In this document: one piece after another, positions 15,298 to 21,723 of the stretch | How positions within the stretch are numbered: the first letter of the stretch is position 1 | Layout: the number at the start of each line of letters is the position of its first letter | NCBI GenBank assembly: GCA_002345505.1 | Contig: DDWJ01000010.1 | Location: 1-37,247 of the forward strand | Reading direction: 5' to 3' | Source: Caryophanales bacterium UBA2289 | Lineage (GTDB): Bacteria; Bacillota_I; Bacilli_A; Izemoplasmatales; Hujiaoplasmataceae | Length of the DNA: 37,247 bases | The notes under the pieces: model-generated | Seen by the model: only the letters and a program-made list of their open reading frames with translations | Told to the model about the DNA's origin: nothing | The model's database searches: none | Translations under genes and position numbers: made by a program

Positions 15298-16204
15298 ATC
15301 GATAGATGAACTATTGGTCAAGGCGAAGAAAGTCAACCGCACGAAATGCGCGGTTGTCTTTGCGCATGACGACCATGTTATTGGCGCAATTAAAGAAGCC
15401 TCAGATTTGGGAATTATTGAACCGGTTTTAATCGGAAAAAAATTAGAAATTGAAAAATTAATTAAAGAGTTCGATTTAAAGATGCCTTATACTATCATTG
15501 ATGAAGAAGATGGCGAAAGAGCCACAAGAATCGCAATGGATATGGTTAATGCCAAAGAAGTTGATATTTTGATGAAGGGTTTAATCGATACTAAGGTACT
15601 TTTAAAAGGGGTTGTTAATAGTGAATTTGGTATTAAGGACGCAAAACTTTTATCTCACGTAGGGATAGTAAGTTATCCAACTTATCATAAGTGTTTATTT
15701 GCGACTGATGGAGCGATGAATATTGCACCTGATGTTGAACAAAAAATATTGATAATCGAAGCAGCGGTAAAATTAGCTAAATCTTTAGGATATGATAAAC
15801 CTAAGGTTGGTTTAGTAAGTGCAGTTGAAAAGGTTAATCCAAAAATTCAATCAACTGTTGAAGCAGCTGAAATTGTCGAATATTATAAAGATAAAATTAT
15901 TGATTTTTACATCGATGGTCCTTTCGCAGTTGATAATTTAGTGTCCATGGATTCGGTAAAACAAAAAAATATTACTTCTATAGTTGGTGGAGACTGTGAT
16001 ATTCTAGTATTCCCTAATTTAGATGCAGGAAATATTTTCTATAAAACCTCAGTCTTTTTAGCAGGTGGTAGAAGTGCTGGAGTTATTTTAGGCGCCAAGG
16101 TTCCTATTGTGTTAACTTCAAGAGCAGACTCTGCAGAAGCTAAACTTAATTCAATTTTATTGGCGGTGTTAAATCATGATGGATTATCTAATCTTAGTAA
16201 TTAA
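15290..16204 (+). CDS. ptb: Phosphate butyryltransferase
   Basis: A 304-residue enzyme of the phosphate acetyl/butyryltransferase family that converts an acyl-CoA (butyryl-, isobutyryl-, isovaleryl-CoA) and phosphate to the acyl phosphate. Family segments include LLSHVGIVSYPTYHKCLFATDGAMNI (split over residues 120-145), VEKVNPKIQSTVEAAEI and FLAGGRSAGVILGAKVPIVL near the end. A GTG at 15281 is in frame but forms part of the Shine-Dalgarno AGGTG (15279-15283), so ATG 15290 is chosen. It overlaps the gamma-subunit gene by 8 bases and the kinase gene by 29. Confidence 0.9.
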   Translation: MLRSIDELLVKAKKVNRTKCAVVFAHDDHVIGAIKEASDLGIIEPVLIGKKLEIEKLIKEFDLKMPYTIIDEEDGERATRIAMDMVNAKEVDILMKGLIDTKVLLKGVVNSEFGIKDAKLLSHVGIVSYPTYHKCLFATDGAMNIAPDVEQKILIIEAAVKLAKSLGYDKPKVGLVSAVEKVNPKIQSTVEAAEIVEYYKDKIIDFYIDGPFAVDNLVSMDSVKQKNITSIVGGDCDILVFPNLDAGNIFYKTSVFLAGGRSAGVILGAKVPIVLTSRADSAEAKLNSILLAVLNHDGLSNLSN

Positions 16205-17246
16205 TCCAGGTAGTACGTCTACCAAAGTAGCACTGTATAAAAATGAAGTTGTAATAAAAGAAAAAACCCTCAGACATGACGTTAAAGACTTAAAACATTT
16301 TAAGACAATAATCGATCAAATCGATTTTCGAAAAAACATGATTATGGAGTTTTTGGATCATAATAATACTGCAATCAAAGATATTGATGTATTTGTCGGT
16401 AGAGGTGGAATGATGAAACCTCTAGCTGGTGGAACCTATGAAATTACTGAAGAGATGGTAGAAGATTTAGCTTCAATGAAATACGGAGCACATGCTTCAG
16501 CTTTAGGTTCGATTTTAGCTTATCGGTTTGCCAAAGAGCACGGCAAAAAAGCTTTTACTGTTAATCCGGTGGTTGTCGATGAGTTTGATGAAATCTCTCG
16601 AATTAGCGGTCTGAAGCAAGTCGAAAGAAAGAGTATCTTTCATGCTTTAAACCAAAAAGCAATCGCTTTAAGATTTGCTCAATCAATTGATAAAGCTTAT
16701 CAAGATATCAATGTTATTGTTGTTCACTTAGGTGGAGGTATTAGTGTTGGTCTTCATAAAAAGGGAAGAGTAGTTGACGTTAATAACGCTCTTGGTGGCG
16801 ATGGACCTTTCTCTCCTGAAAGAACAGGAACTATTCCAACGTATCCTTTAGTTGACATTTGCTTTAGTGGTGAATACACTAAAGAAGAAGTTAAAAAAAT
16901 GTTAGTTGGTAAAGGTGGAATTGCATCTTATTTAGATACTAATGATGCTAGAATTGTTGAAAAGAGAGTTGAAGAAGGCGATGAATATGCTAAACTGATC
17001 TTTGACGCTATGGCTTATTCGGTGGTAAAAGAAATTGGTGCAATGTATTTTGTGGCTGGTGGCGATATCGACGGAATAATTCTTACTGGTGGAATTGCCT
17101 ATAGTAAGTATTTCACTAATAAAATAAAAGAATATGTAGATCCGATCAAATCTGTAACAGTTTATCCTGGTGAAGATGAAATGCAAGCTTTAGTTGAAGG
17201 CGCTATGAGAGTTTTATTAGGTACAGAAGAGGGAAAAAAATATTAA
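16176..17246 (+). CDS. buk: Butyrate kinase (probably branched-chain fatty acid kinase)
   Basis: A 356-residue ASKHA-fold kinase that makes ATP from the acyl phosphate. The phosphate-binding opening is VINPGSTSTKVALY; VVHLGGGISVGLHKKGRVVDV and ILTGGIAYS follow as expected. The length equals the usual 355-358 residues. Two Met codons (16176 and 16179) are possible starts. Overlap of 29 bases with ptb shows tight coupling. With the oxidoreductase this gives substrate-level phosphorylation from amino-acid-derived 2-oxoacids, analogous to the ptb-buk-bkd clusters of Enterococcus and Listeria but with a ferredoxin enzyme in place of the lipoyl complex. Confidence 0.92.
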   Translation: MMDYLILVINPGSTSTKVALYKNEVVIKEKTLRHDVKDLKHFKTIIDQIDFRKNMIMEFLDHNNTAIKDIDVFVGRGGMMKPLAGGTYEITEEMVEDLASMKYGAHASALGSILAYRFAKEHGKKAFTVNPVVVDEFDEISRISGLKQVERKSIFHALNQKAIALRFAQSIDKAYQDINVIVVHLGGGISVGLHKKGRVVDVNNALGGDGPFSPERTGTIPTYPLVDICFSGEYTKEEVKKMLVGKGGIASYLDTNDARIVEKRVEEGDEYAKLIFDAMAYSVVKEIGAMYFVAGGDIDGIILTGGIAYSKYFTNKIKEYVDPIKSVTVYPGEDEMQALVEGAMRVLLGTEEGKKY

Positions 17247-17252
17247 TTAACT

Positions 17253-17290
17253 AAGGCAAGTTATATGTAAAATAACTTGCCTTCATTTTT
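17253..17290 (+). terminator. Terminator of the oxidoreductase-ptb-buk operon
   Basis: AAGGCAAGTTAT (17253-17264) and ATAACTTGCCTT (17272-17283) form a perfect 12-bp stem with a 7-base loop, followed by CATTTTTTG. Confidence 0.88.
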
Positions 17291-17326
17291 TGTTTGTGTG
17301 AGATTGTTCTTACCAAAATAAAATAT

Positions 17327-17355
17327 TTGCAAAACTGAGTAAATTTTAGTATGAT
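17327..17355 (+). promoter_or_regulatory. Promoter of the MarR/OhrR-like gene
   Basis: TTGCAA (17327-17332), 17-base spacer, TATGAT (17350-17355). It is 32 bases before the start codon. No clear inverted-repeat operator is seen around it. Confidence 0.6.
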
Positions 17356-17387
17356 ATGTATAGAAGATTTATATAGGATGTGAAATT

Positions 17388-17834
17388 ATGGACGAAATGC
17401 TCTATCTAGATAATCAAATGTGTTTTAGATTGTATTCAATATCAAGAAAAATGACAAAAGCATATGAGCCACTACTTAATAAATATGATTTGACATATCC
17501 CCAATACGTTGTTATGTTAGGGCTTTTTCAAGTTGAAGTAATTGATTTTAAAGATTTGAGTAAACTTATCAACTTAACTCCAGGAACATTAACACCACTT
17601 TTAATAAGGTTGGAAAAATTAGGATATTTGAATCGAATTAAAAATCCAGAGGATAGTCGAAAAATTAACATTAAACTATCAGAAAGCGGTTATAGACTGA
17701 GAGAAGAGATTATCGAAGTTCCTCATGCTATGGGAAAAAAATTAAATTATTCGATTGAAAAATATGGTAATTTAATAAAAGATTTAGACGAACTAAACCA
17801 GTTGCTTGATGAGATTAATAATGAAGAATTGTAA
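17388..17834 (+). CDS. MarR-family regulator of OhrR type (peroxide sensor)
   Basis: A 148-residue winged-helix regulator. The N terminus LDNQMCFRLYSISRKMTKAY is that of the OhrR subgroup, with the reactive cysteine at residue 12 in the place of Cys15 of Bacillus OhrR, and LTYPQYVVML supplies the conserved Tyr residues that contact the oxidised cysteine. The DNA-recognition helix and wing are in LTPGTLTPLLIRLEKLGYL and KNPEDSRKINIKLSESG. A single Cys means a one-Cys mechanism. The usual partner, organic hydroperoxide reductase Ohr, is not in the window, so its target is elsewhere or it regulates another gene. AGGATG lies before ATG 17388. Confidence 0.85.
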   Translation: MDEMLYLDNQMCFRLYSISRKMTKAYEPLLNKYDLTYPQYVVMLGLFQVEVIDFKDLSKLINLTPGTLTPLLIRLEKLGYLNRIKNPEDSRKINIKLSESGYRLREEIIEVPHAMGKKLNYSIEKYGNLIKDLDELNQLLDEINNEEL

Positions 17835-17851
17835 AATTCTTCTTTTTTTTT
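17823..17851 (+). terminator. Terminator overlapping the stop codon of the OhrR-like gene
   Basis: GAAGAATT (17823-17830) and AATTCTTC (17835-17842) form an 8-bp stem with loop GTAA, followed by nine T. The stop codon TAA (17832-17834) lies in the loop. Confidence 0.88.
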
Positions 17852-17869
17852 GCGAATTTTTATTGAAAT

Positions 17870-17994
17870 AATGGTATATATTTATGTAAAAGAATAATTT
17901 ATGAAAAAAATAGTTGAATTGTAAAAGAATAAACAGACGTCGATAGAAGAATTCTTCTTTAAATGGTATATATTTAAAAAGAAATACTTTATGA
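17870..17994 (+). repeat. Imperfect direct duplication upstream of the sigma-factor gene
   Basis: AATGGTATATATTTA occurs at 17870-17884 and 17962-17976, and both copies continue with a similar AAAAGAA-TA-TTTATGA stretch (to 17904 and 17994). Each is also preceded by a GAAGAATT...TTCTTC dyad (17823-17842 and the perfect GAAGAATTCTTC at 17947-17958). The 17835-18041 gap thus holds a terminator, this duplication and a promoter, and no gene. Confidence 0.65.
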
Positions 17995-18014
17995 TTTTTC
18001 TCTACAATCTTTTG

Positions 18015-18023
18015 TGGTAGAAT
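18015..18023 (+). promoter_or_regulatory. Probable promoter of the ECF sigma gene
   Basis: TGGTAGAAT is an extended -10 with one mismatch to TATAAT. No typical AAC-type ECF -35 box was found at the right distance, so autoregulation by the sigma factor is not evident from sequence. Confidence 0.4.
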
Positions 18024-18050
18024 ATACCTTGAAGAAAGGTTGTGATGCAT

Positions 18051-18587
18051 ATGAACGATATTGAGATCATTAATATAGTTTTAAAAGAAGACAAAAACAA
18101 ATATGCATTATTGATTGATAAGTATCATAATGAACTATTCAAGTATGTTTACAATATGACTGGTAGTTACACAGACACAGAAGATTTATTGCAAGAAATA
18201 TTCTTTAAAATTTACAAGGCATTAAGAAAGTACGACAATGAAAAAGCTAGTTTTAGAACCTGGATGTATAGAATTGCTAAAAATTATGTCTTAAATCATT
18301 TACAATCAGCTAGGACGAGGCTTAAGAATAATACCTATGAGTATGATGATTCAGTTAACCGTTCTAATGAAGACATTGAGAAACAAGCTGTTAAAAATGA
18401 TGATATCGATAGAATAGTTGAAGTGATGAAAAGGATTTTATCGCCAAAGCATTATGAGATAATGCATTTACATTACTTTAGCAATCTAACCGTTAAGGAA
18501 ATCAGCGAAACCCTGAGTATTCCTGATAAAACAATTTATAAAGCTATTAAAGTTAGCGTTGAAAAAATAAAGAAGGAGGTGACATAA
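18051..18587 (+). CDS. ECF-type RNA polymerase sigma factor
   Basis: A 178-residue alternative sigma factor. Region 2 is seen in LLIDKYHNELFKYVYNMTGS through DTEDLLQEIFFKIYKALRKY and FRTWMYRIAKNYVLNHL; region 4 in ILSPKHYEIMHLHYFSNL and TVKEISETLSIPDKTIYKAI. Length and layout are those of SigW-like ECF factors. Starts at GTG 18042, ATG 18045 and ATG 18051 are all possible; AAGG-TT-GTGAT (18036-18046) is best spaced for 18051. The next gene starts directly after its stop, with the Shine-Dalgarno GGAGGTGAC inside this gene. The membrane protein encoded there is its likely anti-sigma factor. Confidence 0.9.
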   Translation: MNDIEIINIVLKEDKNKYALLIDKYHNELFKYVYNMTGSYTDTEDLLQEIFFKIYKALRKYDNEKASFRTWMYRIAKNYVLNHLQSARTRLKNNTYEYDDSVNRSNEDIEKQAVKNDDIDRIVEVMKRILSPKHYEIMHLHYFSNLTVKEISETLSIPDKTIYKAIKVSVEKIKKEVT

Positions 18588-19703
18588 ATGGATAAGATGA
18601 ACAGAGAAATCGATAATCAAAGAATGGAAATTTCCAAACGTAAAACAATAGATTTGGTAATGGATAGAGTTAGTAATGAGCGAAGTGTTTGGGATTTCTT
18701 CAAAGGTTTTAAAGCGAAGTTTGCGATGGTTTTTATGGCTTTGGCTTTATTGGTTGTAGTTGTAATCGCAACTAATCCAAATGAACCGTATCAACCGATT
18801 ACACTTAGTCAGGTTCAAACTAAGAAATTAGTGGAAACATCCTATATGTCAGCTTCGATTATTTCTAACGCCGTTGTTAATTCTACCGCAACTGCATTGT
18901 CGTTTATTCAGTTAGATGATAATATTACCGAGTTTGAAAAAAACATCGATGACTTTAATTATTATTTCAATATGTTAAAAGTTTTTATTGATAATAGTGA
19001 TTTTACTGATAATGCTTTAATCGAGGAATTAATCGATCAAGATTTTCAATATAAGATCAGTTATTTAGTTGAAAACAAAGAATATGTTTTTTATCTTAAT
19101 TTTGATGAGTCTGGTAACATTGACGGAGAAATCAATATAGGTAATAACAAAATGCTTGTTGAAGGTAAATTTGAAGAAAAAGATGATGAGTTTGAACTTG
19201 AACTTACCGCAAGAAAAAATAATGATTATATAATTATTGAATATAAGAGTGAAACCAGTGATGAAGTTGAAACTAAGTATTTAGTTAAACAAAATATTAA
19301 TTCCGTATATATCGAAAGAGAAATAAATATTGAGTTTGAAGATGATGAAGTTAAAGTTGAAATCAAACAAGGTGATGATCAATTCTTATTAGAGAAATAC
19401 TCAGAAAATGGTACAGTTGTATATTTTATGGAGTATGAAGTGAATGATTCTGAAGGCGAAGTTTACATCACTGAATCAATTGATGAATTTGGAAAAACTA
19501 TCTATAGTTATCATATTACAGAAGGTGACTTCGAAAAAGATATAGATTTAGAAGATCCTGATGATGACGATGAAGAAAATGAAGAAGATGAAGAAGATGA
19601 AGAAGACGAAGCGGAAATAGAAGATGATGAAATAGATGAAGAAGAATATGAAGATGAAGACGATTTAGCTTTAGTTTTAAGTAACAATGTTTATAATTTA
19701 TAA
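18588..19703 (+). CDS. Single-pass membrane protein, putative anti-sigma factor with acidic outer domain
   Basis: A 371-residue protein with a short basic cytoplasmic N terminus (1-44), one membrane helix (about 45-62, FAMVFMALALLVVVVI) and a large extracytoplasmic part. By position (ATG immediately after the sigma stop) and topology it is the probable anti-sigma factor. No HxxxCxxC zinc anti-sigma motif is present. The outer part has a helical region (about 71-140), a beta-rich region rich in charged residues (about 150-310) and a C-terminal tract (about 316-360) made almost only of Asp and Glu, followed by LALVLSNN. The whole outer part is clearly homologous to the next protein, a lipoprotein. 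The acidic tract could bind divalent cations or cationic peptides (speculation). Confidence 0.65.
   Translation: MDKMNREIDNQRMEISKRKTIDLVMDRVSNERSVWDFFKGFKAKFAMVFMALALLVVVVIATNPNEPYQPITLSQVQTKKLVETSYMSASIISNAVVNSTATALSFIQLDDNITEFEKNIDDFNYYFNMLKVFIDNSDFTDNALIEELIDQDFQYKISYLVENKEYVFYLNFDESGNIDGEINIGNNKMLVEGKFEEKDDEFELELTARKNNDYIIIEYKSETSDEVETKYLVKQNINSVYIEREINIEFEDDEVKVEIKQGDDQFLLEKYSENGTVVYFMEYEVNDSEGEVYITESIDEFGKTIYSYHITEGDFEKDIDLEDPDDDDEENEEDEEDEEDEAEIEDDEIDEEEYEDEDDLALVLSNNVYNL
19555..19668 (+). repeat. GAA/GAT triplet-rich acidic tract
   Basis: Low-complexity coding DNA of mixed GAA, GAT and GAC codons encoding a run of Asp and Glu. Slippage here would change length in whole codons and keep the frame. 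Confidence 0.7.
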
Positions 19704-19727
19704 AAATTTTAAAAATAATTTAACTTT

Positions 19728-19753
19728 AAAGGAGAAACTTCGGTTTCTCCTTT
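19728..19753 (+). terminator. UUCG-capped hairpin between the two paralogous genes
   Basis: AAAGGAGAAAC (19728-19738) and GTTTCTCCTTT (19743-19753) form a perfect 11-bp stem closed by C(UUCG)G, an exceptionally stable tetraloop. No T run follows (GTATATATTAG), so it is a poor intrinsic terminator and more likely an mRNA-stabilising or partial-termination element. No clear promoter is seen between it and the next gene. Confidence 0.6.
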
Positions 19754-19818
19754 GTATATATTAGTGAACAAACAAAATTTAAAAAATTCAAATATAAAAA
19801 AAGGAGAGTTAAAACGTT

Positions 19819-20940
19819 ATGAAAAAATTATTAGGTATTATGGTTATTGCCCTTATGGGTCTAGGATTTATGGCTTGTTCTACTACAAGTGAAACAATTA
19901 CACTATCAAGTGAGCAATCATTAGCATCAATGGCTTACCTTTCAGGTAATATGTTAAAGTTTAATGCTACAGAAGAAACTAATTTAGCCTTCAATCTTTC
20001 TGAAGAAACAATTGAAGTTGAAGATGAATTAGAAACGGTGAATGAATATTTAGAAATGTTAAAAGCTTTCATGGAAAATGGAGCAACAGGATTTGGATCA
20101 ATATCTGAACAAGCATCAGATAGAGCTGAGTTTGAATTTATGTTAACAATCGTTGTAGCTGAACAAGAGTATAAATTATATTATAATGTTGACCCATCAA
20201 ACTCTGAAATCAGCGGAATTTTCATTATCGATGGAGAAGAGTATACAATCACTGCTTACAATGACTTAGATGACTCTGATGATTTTGAAGATGATGATGA
20301 GTTTGAAGATGAAGACGAAGATGAGTATGAAAACGAAGACGAGTTTGAAAATGAAGAAGACGATGAAGAAGATCTATCTTTTACAAACTTATCAGCAGTA
20401 ACTACCGAATCAACTTCAGAAGCTACAACTACAATTGAAAGCTCTACTACAGAAAATAACACGAATGTTATTGAAACAACTGAAAACAATTCTGTTAATG
20501 AAGAAAAAGAACATAAAATGGTTTTAATTGCTAGAAATGGTGAAAATTATGTAGAAATGACATATAAAGTTGAAACTGAAAATAAAGAAACAGAAACTAA
20601 GTTTGAAATGGAAAGTTATATCAATGGCGTTGAAAAAGAAGTTTCAATTGAAATAAAGATAGAAAATAAGGAATACAAGATTGAAATTGAAGATGGTGAC
20701 AACTCATATGAATTTAAACGTGAAGTTGAAGGCAACGGTATTGAATACAAATTAGAATATGAAGTTAATGGTGTCGAAGGAGAAATTAAAATCCTAGAAA
20801 CCGAAAATGAATTAGGCGAAAAAGTTTATATCTACGAAATCGAAGAAGAAGGTAAGTACAAAGAAGTAGAAATAGATGATGACGACGATTTTGAAGATGA
20901 AGAAGAAGATGAAACAGAAGACTTAGTCTCTTTAATGTAA
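19819..20940 (+). CDS. Acidic lipoprotein, paralogue of the putative anti-sigma outer domain
   Basis: A 373-residue secreted lipoprotein; the signal peptide ends in GFMAC with the lipidated cysteine at residue 20. From residue 27 it follows the outer part of the upstream membrane protein: ITLSSEQSLASMAYLS matches ITLSQVQ...SYMSAS, YLEMLKAFME matches YFNMLKVFID, and EYKLEYEVNGVEGEIKILET matches YFMEYEVNDSEGEVYITES. At the point equivalent to residue ~195 of the paralogue it carries an ~80-residue insertion: an Asp/Glu tract (149-186) and a Ser/Thr-rich linker (187-228). It ends in another acidic tract (352-369). GGAG precedes ATG 19819. A decoy, co-sensor or ligand-presenting partner of the anti-sigma factor is a plausible inference; nothing is proven. 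Confidence 0.7.
   Translation: MKKLLGIMVIALMGLGFMACSTTSETITLSSEQSLASMAYLSGNMLKFNATEETNLAFNLSEETIEVEDELETVNEYLEMLKAFMENGATGFGSISEQASDRAEFEFMLTIVVAEQEYKLYYNVDPSNSEISGIFIIDGEEYTITAYNDLDDSDDFEDDDEFEDEDEDEYENEDEFENEEDDEEDLSFTNLSAVTTESTSEATTTIESSTTENNTNVIETTENNSVNEEKEHKMVLIARNGENYVEMTYKVETENKETETKFEMESYINGVEKEVSIEIKIENKEYKIEIEDGDNSYEFKREVEGNGIEYKLEYEVNGVEGEIKILETENELGEKVYIYEIEEEGKYKEVEIDDDDDFEDEEEDETEDLVSLM
20263..20376 (+). repeat. Internal acidic triplet-rich tract of the lipoprotein gene
   Basis: GAA/GAT/GAC-rich DNA encoding the Asp/Glu tract at residues 149-186. Similar in codon make-up to 19555-19668. The opposite strand reads as a Ser-rich ORF, which is an artefact of this composition. Confidence 0.65.
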
Positions 20941-20961
20941 TATCCCCTTTAATTTTTTTAG

Positions 20962-20998
20962 AAAAGTACTAGTTATTATAGCTAGTGCTTTTCTTTTG
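20962..20998 (+). terminator. Terminator of the sigma-factor cassette
   Basis: AAAAGTACTAG (20962-20972) pairs with CTAGTGCTTTT (20982-20992) with one G-U pair, followed by CTTTTG. Confidence 0.8.
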
Positions 20999-21008
20999 CT
21001 TATGAAAT

Positions 21009-21037
21009 TTGAAAAGATCAACAAATTGCGTTATAAT
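21009..21037 (+). promoter_or_regulatory. Promoter of the GNAT acetyltransferase gene
   Basis: TTGAAA (21009-21014), 17-base spacer, TATAAT (21032-21037). Its position shows that in-frame ATG codons upstream of about 21044 cannot be used as starts. Confidence 0.75.
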
Positions 21038-21064
21038 AAACGTGAATTATGGGAGAGTGAGAGA

Positions 21065-21592
21065 ATGAAATTTTTGAAAGATAATACCATTGTTGATATC
21101 ATGGAAGCATCTGTGGAAGATGCAGAAGAGTTACTAGAACTTTATGAATTGGTAAAAAACGAAACTAGCTTTTTAATCATGGATGATTCAGATGCTGATT
21201 TTAATCTTGAAAAAGAAATAGAATATTTGAAAAAATGTAATGAGTCTGTCACTTCTAAAGTGTTTGTGGCTAAGATTGATGGTAGAATAGTTGGAGATTG
21301 TTGGTTAACAGGACATATGTCAGATAAAACCAAACATAATGTTTGTTTAGGTGTAGCGGTATTAAAAGAATATTGGCATAAAGGATTAGGTAGACTTTTA
21401 ATAGAGCACACGATTAATTATGCAAGAATTACTACTGAGATTAAAAATATTTATCTAGAAGTCAGAAAAGATAATGAATTTGCTATTAAGCTTTATGAAA
21501 GTTTAGGGTTCATAAAGACTGGTGATATGCCAGATAAAATCTTCATTGACGGGAAATATATAGATGAACAAATATTTGTTTTAAAAATTTAA
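21065..21592 (+). CDS. GNAT-family N-acetyltransferase
   Basis: A 175-residue acetyl-CoA-dependent acetyltransferase of unknown substrate. The acetyl-CoA-binding motif A is VCLGVAVLKEYWHKGLGRLL, followed by motif B with YLEVRKDNEFAIKLYESLGF and the usual C-terminal strands. The subgroup resembles RimI-like or small-molecule/protein acetyltransferases; no acceptor can be named. The start at ATG 21065 is chosen because the promoter lies over the upstream part of the open frame and GGGAG (21051-21055) is suitably spaced. Monocistronic between its promoter and a strong terminator. Confidence 0.8.
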   Translation: MKFLKDNTIVDIMEASVEDAEELLELYELVKNETSFLIMDDSDADFNLEKEIEYLKKCNESVTSKVFVAKIDGRIVGDCWLTGHMSDKTKHNVCLGVAVLKEYWHKGLGRLLIEHTINYARITTEIKNIYLEVRKDNEFAIKLYESLGFIKTGDMPDKIFIDGKYIDEQIFVLKI

Positions 21593-21604
21593 ACAAATCG
21601 AATG

Positions 21605-21635
21605 AAAAAAGCTTTGTACAAAGCTTTTTTTCTTT
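21605..21635 (+). terminator. Terminator of the GNAT gene
   Basis: AAAAAAGCTTT (21605-21615) and AAAGCTTTTTT (21620-21630) pair perfectly around GTAC, with a T-rich tail. Confidence 0.85.
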
Positions 21636-21677
21636 TTGAAATTGACATCGATTTTTTCTTTTAAATTTATTGATTTA

Positions 21678-21686
21678 TGTTATAAT
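21678..21686 (+). promoter_or_regulatory. Extended -10 promoter of the HExxH protein gene
   Basis: TGTTATAAT. A TTGACA at 21642-21647 is 33 bases too far upstream to pair with it. Confidence 0.6.
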
Positions 21687-21723
21687 AATGTGAACTTATA
21701 AATGTTACTACAAAGGAGTTAAA

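Noticed and set aside
17793..18050. Minus-strand ORF of 85 codons in the gap before the sigma gene
   Set aside because: It is built from A/T-rich Phe/Tyr/Lys/Asn codons, spans a terminator and a direct repeat, and shows no Shine-Dalgarno or family resemblance.
20256..20489. Minus-strand Ser-rich ORF of 77 codons
   Set aside because: It is the reverse complement of the Asp/Glu and Thr-rich coding tract of the lipoprotein; the Ser runs are a composition artefact.
20996..21064. N-terminal extension of the GNAT protein
   Set aside because: A consensus promoter (21009-21037) lies over it, so the transcript starts after these codons; ATG 21065 has a suitable Shine-Dalgarno.
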